NCBI GenBank assembly: GCA_963763135.1
Contig: CAVXNJ010000004.1
Coordinates: forward strand, 806,001 to 870,000
Direction: 5' to 3'
DNA: 64,000 nt
Source of the DNA: JANMZO01 sp963763135
GTDB lineage: Bacteria > Actinomycetota > Acidimicrobiia > Acidimicrobiales > JANYDT01
Each line of letters begins with the position of its first letter. Positions within the stretch are counted from its first letter, which is position 1. Shown one piece after another: positions 1 through 9,006 of this stretch. Under the pieces are notes generated by a model. The model did no database searches and was not told the DNA's origin. It worked only from the letters and a program-made list of their open reading frames with translations. The translations under genes were made by a program, and so were the position numbers.

Positions 1-354
1 ACCCGGTCCGGGTTCTTCGAGACCGTTTCGACCTCGTCGGCGGAAATCTCGATGGTGAAGTAGTTCCGGCGGACGAGGTGCAGCAGGACCGCCGTCGGCA
101 GCGTCAGCTGAGGTGTCGAGATCGTTGATCAGCAGGTTCACGACCGCAGGTGGTTCGTCACGCAACGCGCCCGGGTTCGCCTTCGGGGAGATGTCGGCGT
201 GGAGCAACGCCCGGTTGATCGCCGAGTACAGACCCACGGCGATGAGGGCGAGCGAATAGAACAGGAAGGCGCGGGTGGCGGCGTTCGCGTTTGACAGACT
301 GTCAAGCCATCGGGTCGAGCTGTGGCCGGCGGCCAGAAGCATTGTCAGTTGCAC
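1..354 (-). CDS. DUF2207-like membrane protein, 5' part, frame-disrupted
   Basis: Read on the minus strand from a GTG at 354 that follows a good ribosome site (AGGAGGT, 365-371). The first 80 or so residues include a hydrophobic segment (FLFYSLALIAVGLYSAI) and then DEPPAVVNLLINDLD. This resembles the part of DUF2207 proteins just after the membrane helix. The initial frame then becomes Pro/Arg-rich. The +1 frame from about position 121 down to 1 reads PQLTLPTAVLLHLVRRNYF, the expected continuation (typical LLDLxxRxY). One base is therefore gained or lost near 110-122. The gene runs off the left edge. Family assignment is by motif memory only; the function of DUF2207 proteins is unknown. Confidence 0.5.
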   Translation of the reverse strand, partial: MQLTMLLAAGHSSTRWLDSLSNANAATRAFLFYSLALIAVGLYSAINRALLHADISPKANPGALRDEPPAVVNLLINDLDTSADAADGGPAAPRPPELLHHRDFRRRGRNGLEEPGPG

Positions 355-563
355 TCGTTACACACCTCCTGTCCCGCACTCGGGAGCATCGAGCAGGCGT
401 TTCGCGGCGAAAGATCGTGGGGACCCCGCAATACGTCTGCTCCGTATTCGGTACTCTTCGTCAACCGAAAATCAGAACTTGAGAAAGTCCCGCGTTTGTG
501 TGGTCGAAAGTGCGCAACCGGCGGGCATTTGGCTGCTAGGTTGTTACGGCTCCGAGAGCATCC

Positions 564-638
<75 letters not shown>

Positions 639-643
639 CGAAA

Positions 644-677
644 AAAGGGCGGGTCCTGAAATCAGGACCCGCCCTTT
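644..677. terminator. Bidirectional hairpin terminator after tRNA-Val
   Basis: Perfect inverted repeat AAAGGGCGGGTCCTGA / TCAGGACCCGCCCTTT with a 2-nt gap, six bases after the tRNA. The A-run on one side and T-run on the other suit termination of the tRNA transcript; the leftward direction has the longer T-run. Confidence 0.8.
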
Positions 678-793
678 GTCGTTTCTGCCGACAGTTGTAT
701 GCGTCGCTATGCCGGGTTGTTCGCTCCGGAGTCGAAAAGTCGCTGTGGGGCGTACGTTCTGACTCCGGAGCAGGGGGGAACCCCGCTGCTTGC

Positions 794-1783
794 CTACTTG
801 AGGGCCGAGATGAGGCTCATGTCGCTGTCGACCATCATCGTGACGAGGTCTTCGAACGCGACTTCCGGCTTCCAGCCGAGCTTCTCGAGCGCCTTGGTCG
901 GGTTGCCGATCAGGAGCTCAACTTCGGCCGGACGGATGAAACGGGGGTCGATGACGACGTGGTCTTCCCACTTCAGACCCACATGGCCGAAGGCGACCTC
1001 GCAGAACCGCTGGACGGTCTCGGTGACGCCGGTGGCGAGCACGTAGTCGTCGGGCTTGTCCTGCTGCAGCATGAGGTGCATGCCCCGCACGTAGTCGCCG
1101 GCGAAGCCCCAGTCGCGGCGGGCGTCGAGGTTGCCCAGACGGAGTTCCGTCGACAGACCCTGCTTGATTCGGGCGACGTTGTAGGAGATCTTGCGGGTTA
1201 CAAACTCAATACCGCGGCGGGGTGATTCGTGATTGAACAAAATGCCGGAGCTGGCGTGCATGTCGTAGGACTCGCGGTAATTGACCGTGATCCAGTGGCC
1301 GTAAACCTTCGCCACACCGTACGGGCTGCGGGGGTAGAAGGGGGTGTCTTCGTCTTGCGGTACGGCCTGCACCTTGCCGAACATCTCCGACGAACTCGCC
1401 TGGTAGAAGCGGATTTCGGGGTCAACGGCGCGGACGGCGTCGAGCATGCGGGTCACACCGAGAGCGGTAGTTTCGCCCGTGAATACCGGCTGATTCCACG
1501 ATGTCTGCACGAACGACTGCGCTGCCAGGTTGTAGACCTCGGTCGGGCGGTGCTCGCGGATGACGCCCATCAGCGACACTTCGTCGAGCAAGTCGCCCGA
1601 GGCCAGGGTCAGGTCGTCTTGAATGTGGGCAATTCGCTCAAAGTTGACCGTCGATGAGCGCCGAACCATGCCGACCACCTCGTAGCCGAGTCCGAGAAGA
1701 TATTCCGCCAGGTAGGACCCGTCTTGTCCCGTAATACCGGTGATCAGTGCACGTTTTGCTGTCATAGGAACCATTGTCGACAT
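794..1783 (-). CDS. gmd: GDP-mannose 4,6-dehydratase
   Basis: Converts GDP-D-mannose to GDP-4-keto-6-deoxy-D-mannose in the cytoplasm, the precursor step for GDP-fucose, GDP-rhamnose or perosamine-type sugars. The 329-aa protein is an extended short-chain dehydrogenase. It has the NAD(P)-binding loop GITGQDGSYL (about 16-25), the active-site SSSEMFG (130-136) and the catalytic pair Y155xxxK159 in SPYGVAKVYG, plus NHESPRRG and RPAEVELLIGNP typical of Gmd. Three in-frame ATGs (1783, 1774, 1765) precede the Rossmann motif and none has a clear ribosome site, so the exact start is open. It probably supplies the polysaccharide locus farther right. Confidence 0.93.
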   Translation of the reverse strand: MSTMVPMTAKRALITGITGQDGSYLAEYLLGLGYEVVGMVRRSSTVNFERIAHIQDDLTLASGDLLDEVSLMGVIREHRPTEVYNLAAQSFVQTSWNQPVFTGETTALGVTRMLDAVRAVDPEIRFYQASSSEMFGKVQAVPQDEDTPFYPRSPYGVAKVYGHWITVNYRESYDMHASSGILFNHESPRRGIEFVTRKISYNVARIKQGLSTELRLGNLDARRDWGFAGDYVRGMHLMLQQDKPDDYVLATGVTETVQRFCEVAFGHVGLKWEDHVVIDPRFIRPAEVELLIGNPTKALEKLGWKPEVAFEDLVTMMVDSDMSLISALK

Positions 1784-1853
1784 TTCCGATAATGAACTTC
1801 AGCCAATTCAGTTGGCAGCGACAGCATTTTCTTCGTCGTAGGGTTGGCACCCG

Positions 1854-2240
1854 ATGGACTCCGACCGCGGCGCACCACCAGTTCCTTTCGCCGGTGCCGC
1901 CGGTGCACGCCGTGAACCCCGGGAGCCGATCGGACGCCGGGTTTCACGCTTTCGGGCCGAGCGGGGATGGACCCAGCAGGACCTCGCCGACCGGCTCGCC
2001 ATGTCACGCACCGCGGTTTCCCACCTCGAAGCCGACATGGCTCAGCCGAGTGAACGGACCGTGCTGTTGCTTGCCGGCCTCTTCCAGATGGAACCCCCGG
2101 CCTTCGTCGACGGCACCCTCTATCCGATGTCGAAAGCTGAGCGTCTCCCCACCGTCGTCGCCCGCTACACCGAAGTTGATCTGCAGATTCGTGTGCTGGA
2201 GTCGGAGTTGGCGCTGCTCGGATCGCTCGGCAGTCGGTGA
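1854..2240 (+). CDS. XRE-family helix-turn-helix regulator
   Basis: 128 aa. After a Pro/Ala-rich leader of about 25 residues comes a Cro/C1-type HTH: VSRFRAERGWTQQDLADRL and then MSRTAVSHLEADMAQPS (about 30-68), followed by a short helical tail ending in a leucine-rich stretch. It is divergent from gmd with about 70 bp between them, so they may share a promoter region. The stop codon overlaps the GTG of a 38-codon frame downstream. DNA target unknown; a stand-alone single-domain regulator is the safest call. Confidence 0.8.
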   Translation: MDSDRGAPPVPFAGAAGARREPREPIGRRVSRFRAERGWTQQDLADRLAMSRTAVSHLEADMAQPSERTVLLLAGLFQMEPPAFVDGTLYPMSKAERLPTVVARYTEVDLQIRVLESELALLGSLGSR

Positions 2241-2353
2241 CCGACGAGATCGCCGAACGTTGGCGCGCCCGGCTGATGCCACTGCTCGACGGCAACTACG
2301 ACCAACGCGACTGCGCCCGCATCAACGAAGCACTCCGGTCACTTCGCCGCTAA
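2237..2353 (+). CDS. Small overlapping protein (38 aa)
   Basis: A GTG at 2237 overlaps the stop of the XRE gene (GTGA). The frame reads VTDEIAERWRARLMPLL and ends at 2353 in RSLRR. It is strongly charged and helical. The overlap suggests translational coupling, and codon third positions are GC-rich as in true genes here. I do not recognise a family. It could be a small partner of the regulator or a chance frame; the tandem repeats begin 43 bp later. Confidence 0.5.
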   Translation: MTDEIAERWRARLMPLLDGNYDQRDCARINEALRSLRR

Positions 2354-2396
2354 CCCGGGGCGGTCGGGCGGGGTGGTCGGGCGGCTGGCGATCCCT

Positions 2397-3718
2397 CCCG
2401 ACTTGGGGTGGTTTGGTACCCAACTTGGGGGTGTTGGCGCGTGTGGCTCCCGGTTTTTGGTGGGGTTGGGTTCCTGCGAGGTCGGGTCGGGAAACGTTCC
2501 GGGCGAGTTGGGTCCCGCTGGCCCGTCTTGGCCGGCTGCGCCCAGACGTTCGGTCACAAACTTCCGGTGGGCGGGCACATTCGTCCGAACGTCGCGTGGG
2601 TTTCCCGACTTGGGGTGGTTTGGTACCCAACTTGGGGGTGTTGACGCGTGTGGCTCCCGGTTTTTGGTGGGGTTGGGTTCCTGCGAGGTCGGGTCGGGAA
2701 CGTTCCACCGGCGAGTTGGGTCCCGCTGGCCCGAGTTGGCCGGCTGCGCCCAGACGTTCGGTCACAAACTTCCGGTGGGCGGGCACATTCGTCCGAACGT
2801 CGCGTGGTGCTCCCGACTTGGGGTGGTTTGGTACCCAACTTGGGGGTGTTGGCGCGTGTGGCTCCCGGTTTTTGGTGGGGTTGGGTTCCTGCGAGGTCGG
2901 GTCGGGAACATCCACCGGCGAGTTGGGTCCCGCTGGCCCGAGTTGGCCGGCTGCGCCCGACGTTCGGTCACAAACTCCCGGTGGGCGGGCTCATTCGTCC
3001 GAACGTCGCGTCGTGCTCCCGACTTGGGGTGGTTTGGTACCCAACTTGGGGGTGTTGGCGCGTGTGGCTCGCGGTTTTTGGTGCGGTTGGGTTCCTGCGA
3101 AGCCGGGTCGGGAACATTCCACCGGCGAGTTGGGTCCCGCTGGCCCGAGTTGGCCGGCGGCGCGTGGTGCTCCCGACTTGGGGTGGTTTGGTACCCAACT
3201 TGGGGGTGTTGGCGGCTGTGGCTCCCGGTTTTGGTGGGGTTGGGTTCCTGCGAAGTCGGGTTGGGAACGTTCCACCGGCGAGTTGGGTCCCGCTGGCCCG
3301 TCTTGGCTGGCTGCGCCAGACGTTCGGTCACAAACTTCCGGTGGGCGGGCACATTCGTCCGAACGTCGCGTGGGTTTCCCGACTTGGGGTGGTTTGGTAC
3401 CCAACTTGGGGGTGTTGGCGTGTGTGGCTCCCGGTTTTTGGTGCGGTTGGGTTCCTGCGAAGCCGGGTCGGGAAACGTTCCGACCGGCGAGTTGGGTCCT
3501 GCTGGCCCGCCTTGGCCGGCTGCGCCCGACGTTCGGTCACAAACTCCCGGTGGGCGGGCACATTCGTCCGAACGTCGCGTGGTGCTCCCGACTTGGGGTG
3601 GTTTGGTACCCAACTTGGGGGTGTTGGCGCGTGTGGCTCCCGGTTTTTGGTGGGGTTGGGTTCCTGCGAAGCCGGGTCGGGAAGCGTGCCAGCGCTAGTT
3701 GGGTCCGAACGTCGCGGG
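2397..3718. repeat. Tandem repeat array 1, seven units of about 207 bp
   Basis: Units start with CCCGACTTGGGGTGG at 2397, 2604, 2812, 3018, 3172, 3378 and 3587. Spacings are 207, 208, 206, 154, 206 and 209, and the last unit is cut at about 131 bp. Each unit contains GGTTTGGTACCCAACTTGGG, GGGTTCCTGCGA, GGTCACAAACT and TCGTCCGAACGTCGCG. Unit 4 (3018) lacks about 52 bp of the 3' part. Stops are rare in every frame, so long frames run through both strands, but unit lengths not divisible by three shift the frame at each unit, which argues against coding. The array fills the gap between the 38-aa gene and the stop codon of the oxidoreductase. Confidence 0.95.
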
Positions 3719-5776
3719 CTAGAGGTCCTTGACCAGGCGGAGGGCGTCGTAGATGGCGGCGTGGATGTTGCGGTTTGCGACGGCGTCGCCGATGCGGAAG
3801 AGCTGGAAGCTGCCGGCCGGGTTGCGGACGAGGGTCTGCGGCCGCCCTTCCAACAACGCTCCGTAGTCGACCGCCCCGAGGTTCGAGGAGCGCGACTTGA
3901 TCTCGAAGTACTCGGTGTCGTTGGCCGCGGCGCCGTGGTCGACGACGACGTGATCAACCTCACGCGTCGTGGTGTGCGAGCTGTAGTCGCTGCCCAGCGT
4001 CACCTCGAGGCCGCAGCCACGGCCACCCGCACCCGCCCGTCGCACCGCCAGCACCCGCTGGTTAAGTGTTATGCGCACATTGCATTCGTTGAAGGCCCGG
4101 GCGTAGGGGACGATGTTCATCCCGCCGACGTCGATGCCCATCGAACGTTCCGGCGTCACGAGCTCCACCGTGGCACCCGTCAACGCGATCACTTCCGCGG
4201 CGGAAAGAGCGGAGTGCGTACCGTTGTCGTCGTATACGAGCACCCGACCCGACACCGTCGCCTGTCCACCGAGGACGTCCCAGGAAGTCACGACGAGATC
4301 GTCGCCGGTCTCCAACGGAGGAAGCTGGGCCTGGCCGCCGGTCGCGATGATGACGACATCGGGATCGCCGACGAGGGCCTCCTCGCCGCTCACGTAACTG
4401 TCGAGGCGAACCTCCACCCCGAGCCGTTGCGAGCTCCGACATGCGCCAGTCGATGATCCCGAGAAGGTCTCGTCGACGATGGTTCCGCGCCGCCAACCGG
4501 ATCTGGCCTCCGGCGAACGGCATCGCCTCGTGCACCAGCACCCGATGGCCGCGCTCGGCCGCGACACGAGCAGCCTCGAGACCCGCTGGTCCGGCGCCGA
4601 CCACCACGAACCGCCGCTGAGCCGAGGCTCGAGGGATGATGTGCGGCATCGTCGCCTCACGAGACGAGGCAGCGTTATGTATGCATAGTGCTTCCCCGGA
4701 GGCGTAGATGCGGTCGAGGCAGTACGTCGCCCCGACGCACGGGCGGATCTCCGACTCCCGCCCCTCCATGATCTTGCGCACCAGGTGCGGATCGGCCAAC
4801 TGAGCCCGGGTCATGCCGACGAGGTCGAGCTTGCCCTCTCGGATTGCGTGCCGTGCCGTGGCGACGTCGTCGATCTTCGCCGCGTGCATCACCGGCAAAC
4901 CCGTACGCCGCGTACTTCTCCGGAGAAGTCGAGGTGAGGCGCGGCGGCCATGCCGTGGATCGGAATGACCTCGGTCAGCGCGGCTTCGTCGGCGATCGAT
5001 CCACGGATCACGTTGAGGAAGTCGATGAGTCCGGCCGACGCGAACTTCTCCACGATGGCCAGACCCCGCTCGGTGTCGACGCCGCCCGGGAGTTGCTCGT
5101 CGATGGACATCCGGATGCCGACGAGGAAGTCCGGCCCAACCCTGTCGCGGATCGCCTGCAACACCTCGGTGCTGAAGCGGAGGCCCAGCTCACTGGCCGC
5201 GATGGCATATTCGTCAGCGCGCTTATTGGTGACGGGGGAGTAGAACTGATCAAATAAGTGTCCATACGATTCGATCTCGATGCCGTCCATGCCGCCGGCC
5301 TTCATGCGCTCGGCGGCGTCGGCGTACTTCTGCACGATCCGCTCGATGTCCCATTCCTCGGCCATCTTCGGAATGTTGCGGTGCGCCGGCTCGCGTAGGG
5401 CGGACGGGGCGACGATCGGAAGCCAGTCGTCCTGCCCCCATCCGGTGCGGCGGCCGAGATGGGAGAGCTGGATCATCGCGGCGCAGCCGTGCTCGTGAAC
5501 GGCGTCGACGAGCTCGCGGATCCACGGCACGATCGCGTCATCGTAAGCGTGCAGATTACCGAACGCGGGCGGCGAGTCTTCGGCCACGACCGCCGAACCG
5601 GCTGTCATCGTGAGGGCCACCCCGCCCTTGGCCTTCTCGACGTGGTACAGCCGGTAGCGCTCCTTCGGCAGACCGTTTTCGGAGTACGCCGGCTCGTGCG
5701 CCGACGAAAAGATCCGGTTGCGTAACTGCAGGTGCCCGAGGGTGAAGGGCTGCAGAAGTGGATCGTCGGTGCTCAT
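3719..5776 (-). pseudogene. NADH:flavin oxidoreductase (OYE/dienoyl-CoA reductase type), two frameshifts
   Basis: Three consecutive minus-strand frames form one protein of about 685 aa. From ATG 5776: an FMN TIM barrel (LQLRNRIFSSAHEPAYSENG, IQLSHLGRR, GMDGIEIESYGHL, NVIRGS). From about 4910 a new frame continues TGLPVMHAAKIDD, the cysteine region (CVGATYC then C 12 residues on) and the FAD loop VVVGAGPAGLEAA. From about 4435 a third frame continues QRLGVEVRLDSYVSG, VVIIATGG and the end. Canonical members have a four-Cys [4Fe-4S] cluster (C-x2-C-x2/3-C); here the second Cys position is Ala. The start overlaps the pdxA stop (ATGA), so it is the last gene of a three-gene operon. The breaks may be assembly indels; substrate unknown. 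Confidence 0.8.
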
Positions 5777-6879
5777 TGCTGTCCTCCGGGACGTTGGTGC
5801 TGCTGCGGTTGCGACTGCCCAAGTGGTTGCCCCAGTGGTGGTCGCAGCGGTTGCTGGGCACTTGGCCGCGGCCCACCCAACCCACCGACAGCGCCGCCCA
5901 CTCCGGCGGGCCCACTGGAAACCAGTTTGTGCGCATACGAAACCGCGTGGACGACCGAGTCGGTGAACGCCTGACCGGTCCACGCGATGTCGAAGGCGGT
6001 GCCGTGGTCGACCGACGTGCGCACGATCGGCAGACCGAGCGTCACGTTCACCCCGGTGTCGAAGGCGAGGAGCTTCATCGGGCCGTGGCCCTGGTCGTGG
6101 TACATGCAGACGATCGCGTCGTAGCGGCGACGGTGCACGGCCTGGAAGAACACCGTGTCGGCCGGATGTGGCCCGGAAACGTCGAGTCCTTCGGCGACCG
6201 CAGCTTCGATGGCCGGTGTGATGTGGTCGATGTCCTCGGTGCCGAAAAGGCCGTGTTCGCCGGCGTGCGGATTGAGCCCGCACACAGCGATCCGGGGACG
6301 GTCGAGGAAGCGTCGAAGGACGTCGTTCGTGAGGTGGATGACGTCGGTGACCCGTTGCGGCCGCACGCGTTGGATCGCCTCGGCCAGCGAACAATGGGTG
6401 CTCACATGCGTCACCGCCAGCGACCCCACCCCCTGCGGACCACCCAACGCCGCGGTGAGCATCATCGTCACCGACGCCGCTCCGCACAGCTGGGCAATGA
6501 ACTCCGTATGGCCGACGAAGGTGGGGTCGCTCAGCTGCGTCGCCTCCTTGTTCATCGGCATCGTCACGACGGCCCCGACCCGACCGGCCAACGCGTCGAG
6601 CGTGGCCCGCTCCACATACGCACGAGCCGCCGCGCCCGATGGGCCATCGAGTTGACCCGGCTTGTGATCGGCGGCCGTCAACAGCCCGAGGTCGACGATC
6701 GACACCGAGTTCCAGTCCATCGTGAGGCCCAGCAGTTCAGCTCCGTGACGAAGAATCGCCTCGTCGCCGTAGATCACGATCTCGCGTGCGTCGATCTCGT
6801 GATTGCTAAGTGCACGTAGGACGATCTCGGGGCCGATTCCGGATGCATCGCCCATCGTTATGGCCAAAGGAAGGTTCAT
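5773..6879 (-). CDS. PdxA/PdxA2-type NAD-dependent phosphate dehydrogenase
   Basis: 368 aa. MNLPLAITMGDASGIGPEI opens the family fold. Three metal-binding histidines are visible in FVGHTEF, GLNPHAGEHGLFG and MYHDQGHGPMK. PdxA oxidises 4-phosphohydroxy-L-threonine for vitamin B6; PdxA2 relatives oxidise 4-phospho-D-threonate or -erythronate. The overlap at the start with a DUF1537 kinase (ATGA, 6876-6879) points to the PdxA2 role, since kinase plus PdxA2 pairs are known for four-carbon sugar acids. After the normal end (near VSYAHKL) come about 45 extra residues rich in Gly, Pro and Gln with no obvious fold. Start chosen at 6879, where the conserved N-terminus begins. Confidence 0.85.
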   Translation of the reverse strand: MNLPLAITMGDASGIGPEIVLRALSNHEIDAREIVIYGDEAILRHGAELLGLTMDWNSVSIVDLGLLTAADHKPGQLDGPSGAAARAYVERATLDALAGRVGAVVTMPMNKEATQLSDPTFVGHTEFIAQLCGAASVTMMLTAALGGPQGVGSLAVTHVSTHCSLAEAIQRVRPQRVTDVIHLTNDVLRRFLDRPRIAVCGLNPHAGEHGLFGTEDIDHITPAIEAAVAEGLDVSGPHPADTVFFQAVHRRRYDAIVCMYHDQGHGPMKLLAFDTGVNVTLGLPIVRTSVDHGTAFDIAWTGQAFTDSVVHAVSYAHKLVSSGPAGVGGAVGGLGGPRPSAQQPLRPPLGQPLGQSQPQQHQRPGGQQ

Positions 6880-8031
6880 GCGGTGACTCCGAACTGGGAG
6901 AACGTGGAGTAGAGATCGACGAGCGTCGTGGGGTGGCCGAACCCTCCGGCTTTGGTGATGATCCAGGGTCCGGTGCCGTCGGCGGCCCGACCGTAGGGGA
7001 GGCCGGGACCGGCCGCGCCCCATACGGTCCAGGGCGTGTCGCCGATCAGCGCTGCGGCCGTGTCGCCACCGATCGCTACAACGGTCGTGACCGGCTCGCC
7101 AGAAACCAACCTGGCCCGCTCGGCCAAGGAGACCGCCATCGCATGGGCGTCGACGTGTTCGACGGAAGATCCATCGTCGACCGGGTCGGATGCGATCACC
7201 GGAACGTCGGGGAAATGTCGGGCGAACTCGGCGATCTGTCGACGGGCCATCGGATGCAGACTGCCACACAGAATCAGCCACCTGTTACCCAGGTCGGGAG
7301 CCGCAGTCTGGACGCCGACACCGCTGGCGATTGCCCGAGCACCGGCACCGATCGGACCACCGGGACCCGCGAGCAGAACCTCGCTCGCAACGACCGCCCA
7401 TCGCAAAGCGATTGCTTCGACGTCGTCGTCGGTCAACGCGTCGCACACCGCAAACGGTGCGGCCGGCGACGCCACGTTCAGCCAGGCGTCGAGCTCGTCG
7501 ACCGAATGCAGCGACGCCACGGCGGATGCGCCGGCCGCCGTGAGATGCTCCGCCGGGCGACTGCTTCGCACCGGGCTCCGAGGGTCAGCCCCGGCCGGAC
7601 CGTCGGCCACCTCCACGCCGTTGACCAACACGACGCCGTCGACGCACACCCGCAGCAACGCGGGCCAGGCCGGAACGAGCAGCACCCGCAGACCGGTGCT
7701 CTTCTGACGAGCCACCAGCTCCGCCGCCCAGTTCCCCCGAAGCTGCGAGTCGATCTTGTGAGCGTTCCAGCCGCCGCGAACGGTCGGAATCGCCAGAAGC
7801 GATCGCAGCAGCATCGTTGGGCGCCGCGTGTCGGGACCCCAAGTCGACCACGACCCCACCCTGCTCGGCGAGCGTCGCTAGATCGTCGGGCAACTGGAGT
7901 TCGTTTGCACACCGGACCGCCACCGGCCCGAGAACCGTCGCCAATTCGCCGGCGACGTCGAACGCCCCGGTCCGATCATCGGCCGCGACCAACCATCGAT
8001 CTGCCGTCGCGGGGGTGGCAATTGGGGACAC
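6876..8031 (-). CDS. Four-carbon acid sugar kinase family protein (DUF1537), one frameshift
   Basis: First gene of the operon. The N-terminal part, read from a GTG near 8031, shows LVAADDRTGAFDVAGEL (the family's ADDxTGA nucleotide/substrate motif) and VVVDLGSRHAAPNDAA. The frame then slips within GCTGCTGCG at about 7803-7815. The new frame continues LLRSLLAIPTVRGG, AHKIDSQLRGN (family KKIDSTLRGN), GGDTA and GPWIITKAGGFG near the C-terminus. Known members phosphorylate D-threonate, D-erythronate or similar acids, and the product would feed the downstream PdxA2-type enzyme. Length after repair (about 385 aa) is slightly short for the family. The start is uncertain because ribosome sites are weak. 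Confidence 0.75.
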
Positions 8032-8090
8032 CCCCAAATCATGGCCGACCCGGAGCCAGCGTTGAGGACGTTGCCGACCAGCGGTGAACG

Positions 8091-8160
8091 TTGTCGGTTC
8101 TTCGCCACGTAGTCGGTTTTGCGACGTCGTAATTTCGACAACGTGGCGAGATTCCGACAA
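8091..8160. repeat. Type A palindromic intergenic repeat, copy 1
   Basis: Nested inverted repeats: TTGTCGG (8091-8097) with CCGACAA (8154-8160), and CGCCACGT (8103-8110) with ACGTGGCG (8141-8148), around a central CGACGTCG. Lies between the DUF1537 gene start and the vapC stop. Confidence 0.85.
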
Positions 8161-8190
8161 CGATCGGTTCCCGGCTCCCCGCTGAAGCCT

Positions 8191-8577
8191 CTAGACCGAA
8201 ACGATGTCGACGAGGTGTTCGATCCCGACGAGATCAGAGGCGTTTCGCGTGTACAGGCGGGCGCCGTGTGCGAGAGCGGTCGCTGCGATGAGGAGATCCA
8301 TCACTCGCGAACGTGGCTGACGCCCGGCACCAGCTATTGCCGCGGCGAGTTGTCCGTACCGCGCAGCGACACTGTCATCGATGGGGAGCGCATCAAAGGA
8401 CCGCTGAAGGAAGGTAAGGCGTCTCAGACGCTCCGCCCGGGTGAGGGCGTCGGTAGTGACAAGCACGCCGAAGTGGAGTTCTGCGAGCGACGCAGTGCTG
8501 ATTGCGAGGTCCCCGTCGAGTTGCGGAAGATCGGTGGCGATCAGCACGCTGGTGTCAAGAACCGCTTTCACCAACAC
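8191..8577 (-). CDS. vapC: VapC-like PIN-domain ribonuclease toxin
   Basis: 128 aa. PIN-domain acidic residues appear in order: AVLDTSVLI (Asp near 8), STASLAELHFG (Glu), RVMDLLIAATALAHG (Asp) and LYTRNASDL (the final Asp region). VapC toxins are Mg-dependent RNases that cut tRNA or rRNA when freed from VapB. The gene starts with GTG at 8577, inside the 3' end of the antitoxin gene (23-bp overlap), the usual antitoxin-first order. The operator upstream of the antitoxin should control both. Confidence 0.92.
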   Translation of the reverse strand: MLVKAVLDTSVLIATDLPQLDGDLAISTASLAELHFGVLVTTDALTRAERLRRLTFLQRSFDALPIDDSVAARYGQLAAAIAGAGRQPRSRVMDLLIAATALAHGARLYTRNASDLVGIEHLVDIVSV

Positions 8578-8818
8578 GCTCCCACGGGTTGCTCACCGAC
8601 TGGCTGATGAGGTCTCGGTCGACGTCCCAGCTTGTATCGACTCCGCCAGCAAACAGCTCGGCGATATCGGCCCACTGCAGCCAGCGCCTCGGCGCCGCCG
8701 GGACGAGGCGGGCGGCAGGACGACCAGCAACGGTGATCTCGATCTCCTCACCGTTCTCCACGCGTCGCACGAGGTCAGAAGCCTCTTGGCGCAGCTCTCG
8801 GAGTCCAACGGTTTTCAT
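8555..8818 (-). CDS. vapB: Phd/YefM-family antitoxin
   Basis: 87 aa from ATG 8818. MKTVGLRELRQEASDLVRRV and IEITVAGRPAARLVP are the DNA-binding N-terminal fold of Phd/YefM antitoxins. The acidic, Trp-containing C-terminus (about 45-87) would bind the PIN toxin. A GTG at 8836 would also give an in-frame start, but it lies inside the operator palindrome, so I prefer 8818. No ribosome site is visible, so the message could be nearly leaderless from a promoter overlapping 8825-8860. It overlaps vapC by 23 bp. Confidence 0.9.
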   Translation of the reverse strand: MKTVGLRELRQEASDLVRRVENGEEIEITVAGRPAARLVPAAPRRWLQWADIAELFAGGVDTSWDVDRDLISQSVSNPWERVGESGS

Positions 8819-8828
8819 ATTCGACAAT

Positions 8829-8846
8829 GGTAGCACAAGTGCTACC
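8829..8846. promoter_or_regulatory. Operator palindrome of the toxin-antitoxin pair
   Basis: Perfect inverted repeat GGTAGCAC-AA-GTGCTACC, ten bases upstream of the antitoxin ATG. On the minus strand TACCAT within it could serve as a -10 element. Such sites are the normal target for autorepression by Phd/VapB proteins. Confidence 0.7.
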
Positions 8847-8882
8847 GGTCAGCTTGGGCAGCCAGGCCGACGAGGTTCAACG

Positions 8883-8951
8883 TTGTCGGATTTCTGCCAG
8901 GTTGTCGGTTTTGCGACGTCGTAATTTCGACAACGCGGCGGGATTCCGACA
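8883..8951. repeat. Type A palindromic intergenic repeat, copy 2
   Basis: TTGTCGG at 8883 and CCGACAA at 8945 bracket the same central TTTTGCGACGTCG. The inner arms are GCCAGGTT and AACGCGGC and pair less well than in copy 1. It lies just upstream of the toxin-antitoxin operator. Confidence 0.85.
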
Positions 8952-9006
8952 ACGATCGGTTCCGCAGACCCGGGCCAGTCGGGCCAATCGTGCCAGCACG
9001 CACCGA

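Noticed and set aside
2397..3718. CRISPR array
   Set aside because: Units of about 207 bp repeat over their full length with no unique spacers and no cas genes.
1774..3732. Long frames (up to 652 codons) through tandem array 1 on both strands
   Set aside because: Open in most frames because the repeat lacks stops; unit lengths shift the frame at each repeat, and the composition (Trp/Gly/Arg-rich) is not protein-like.
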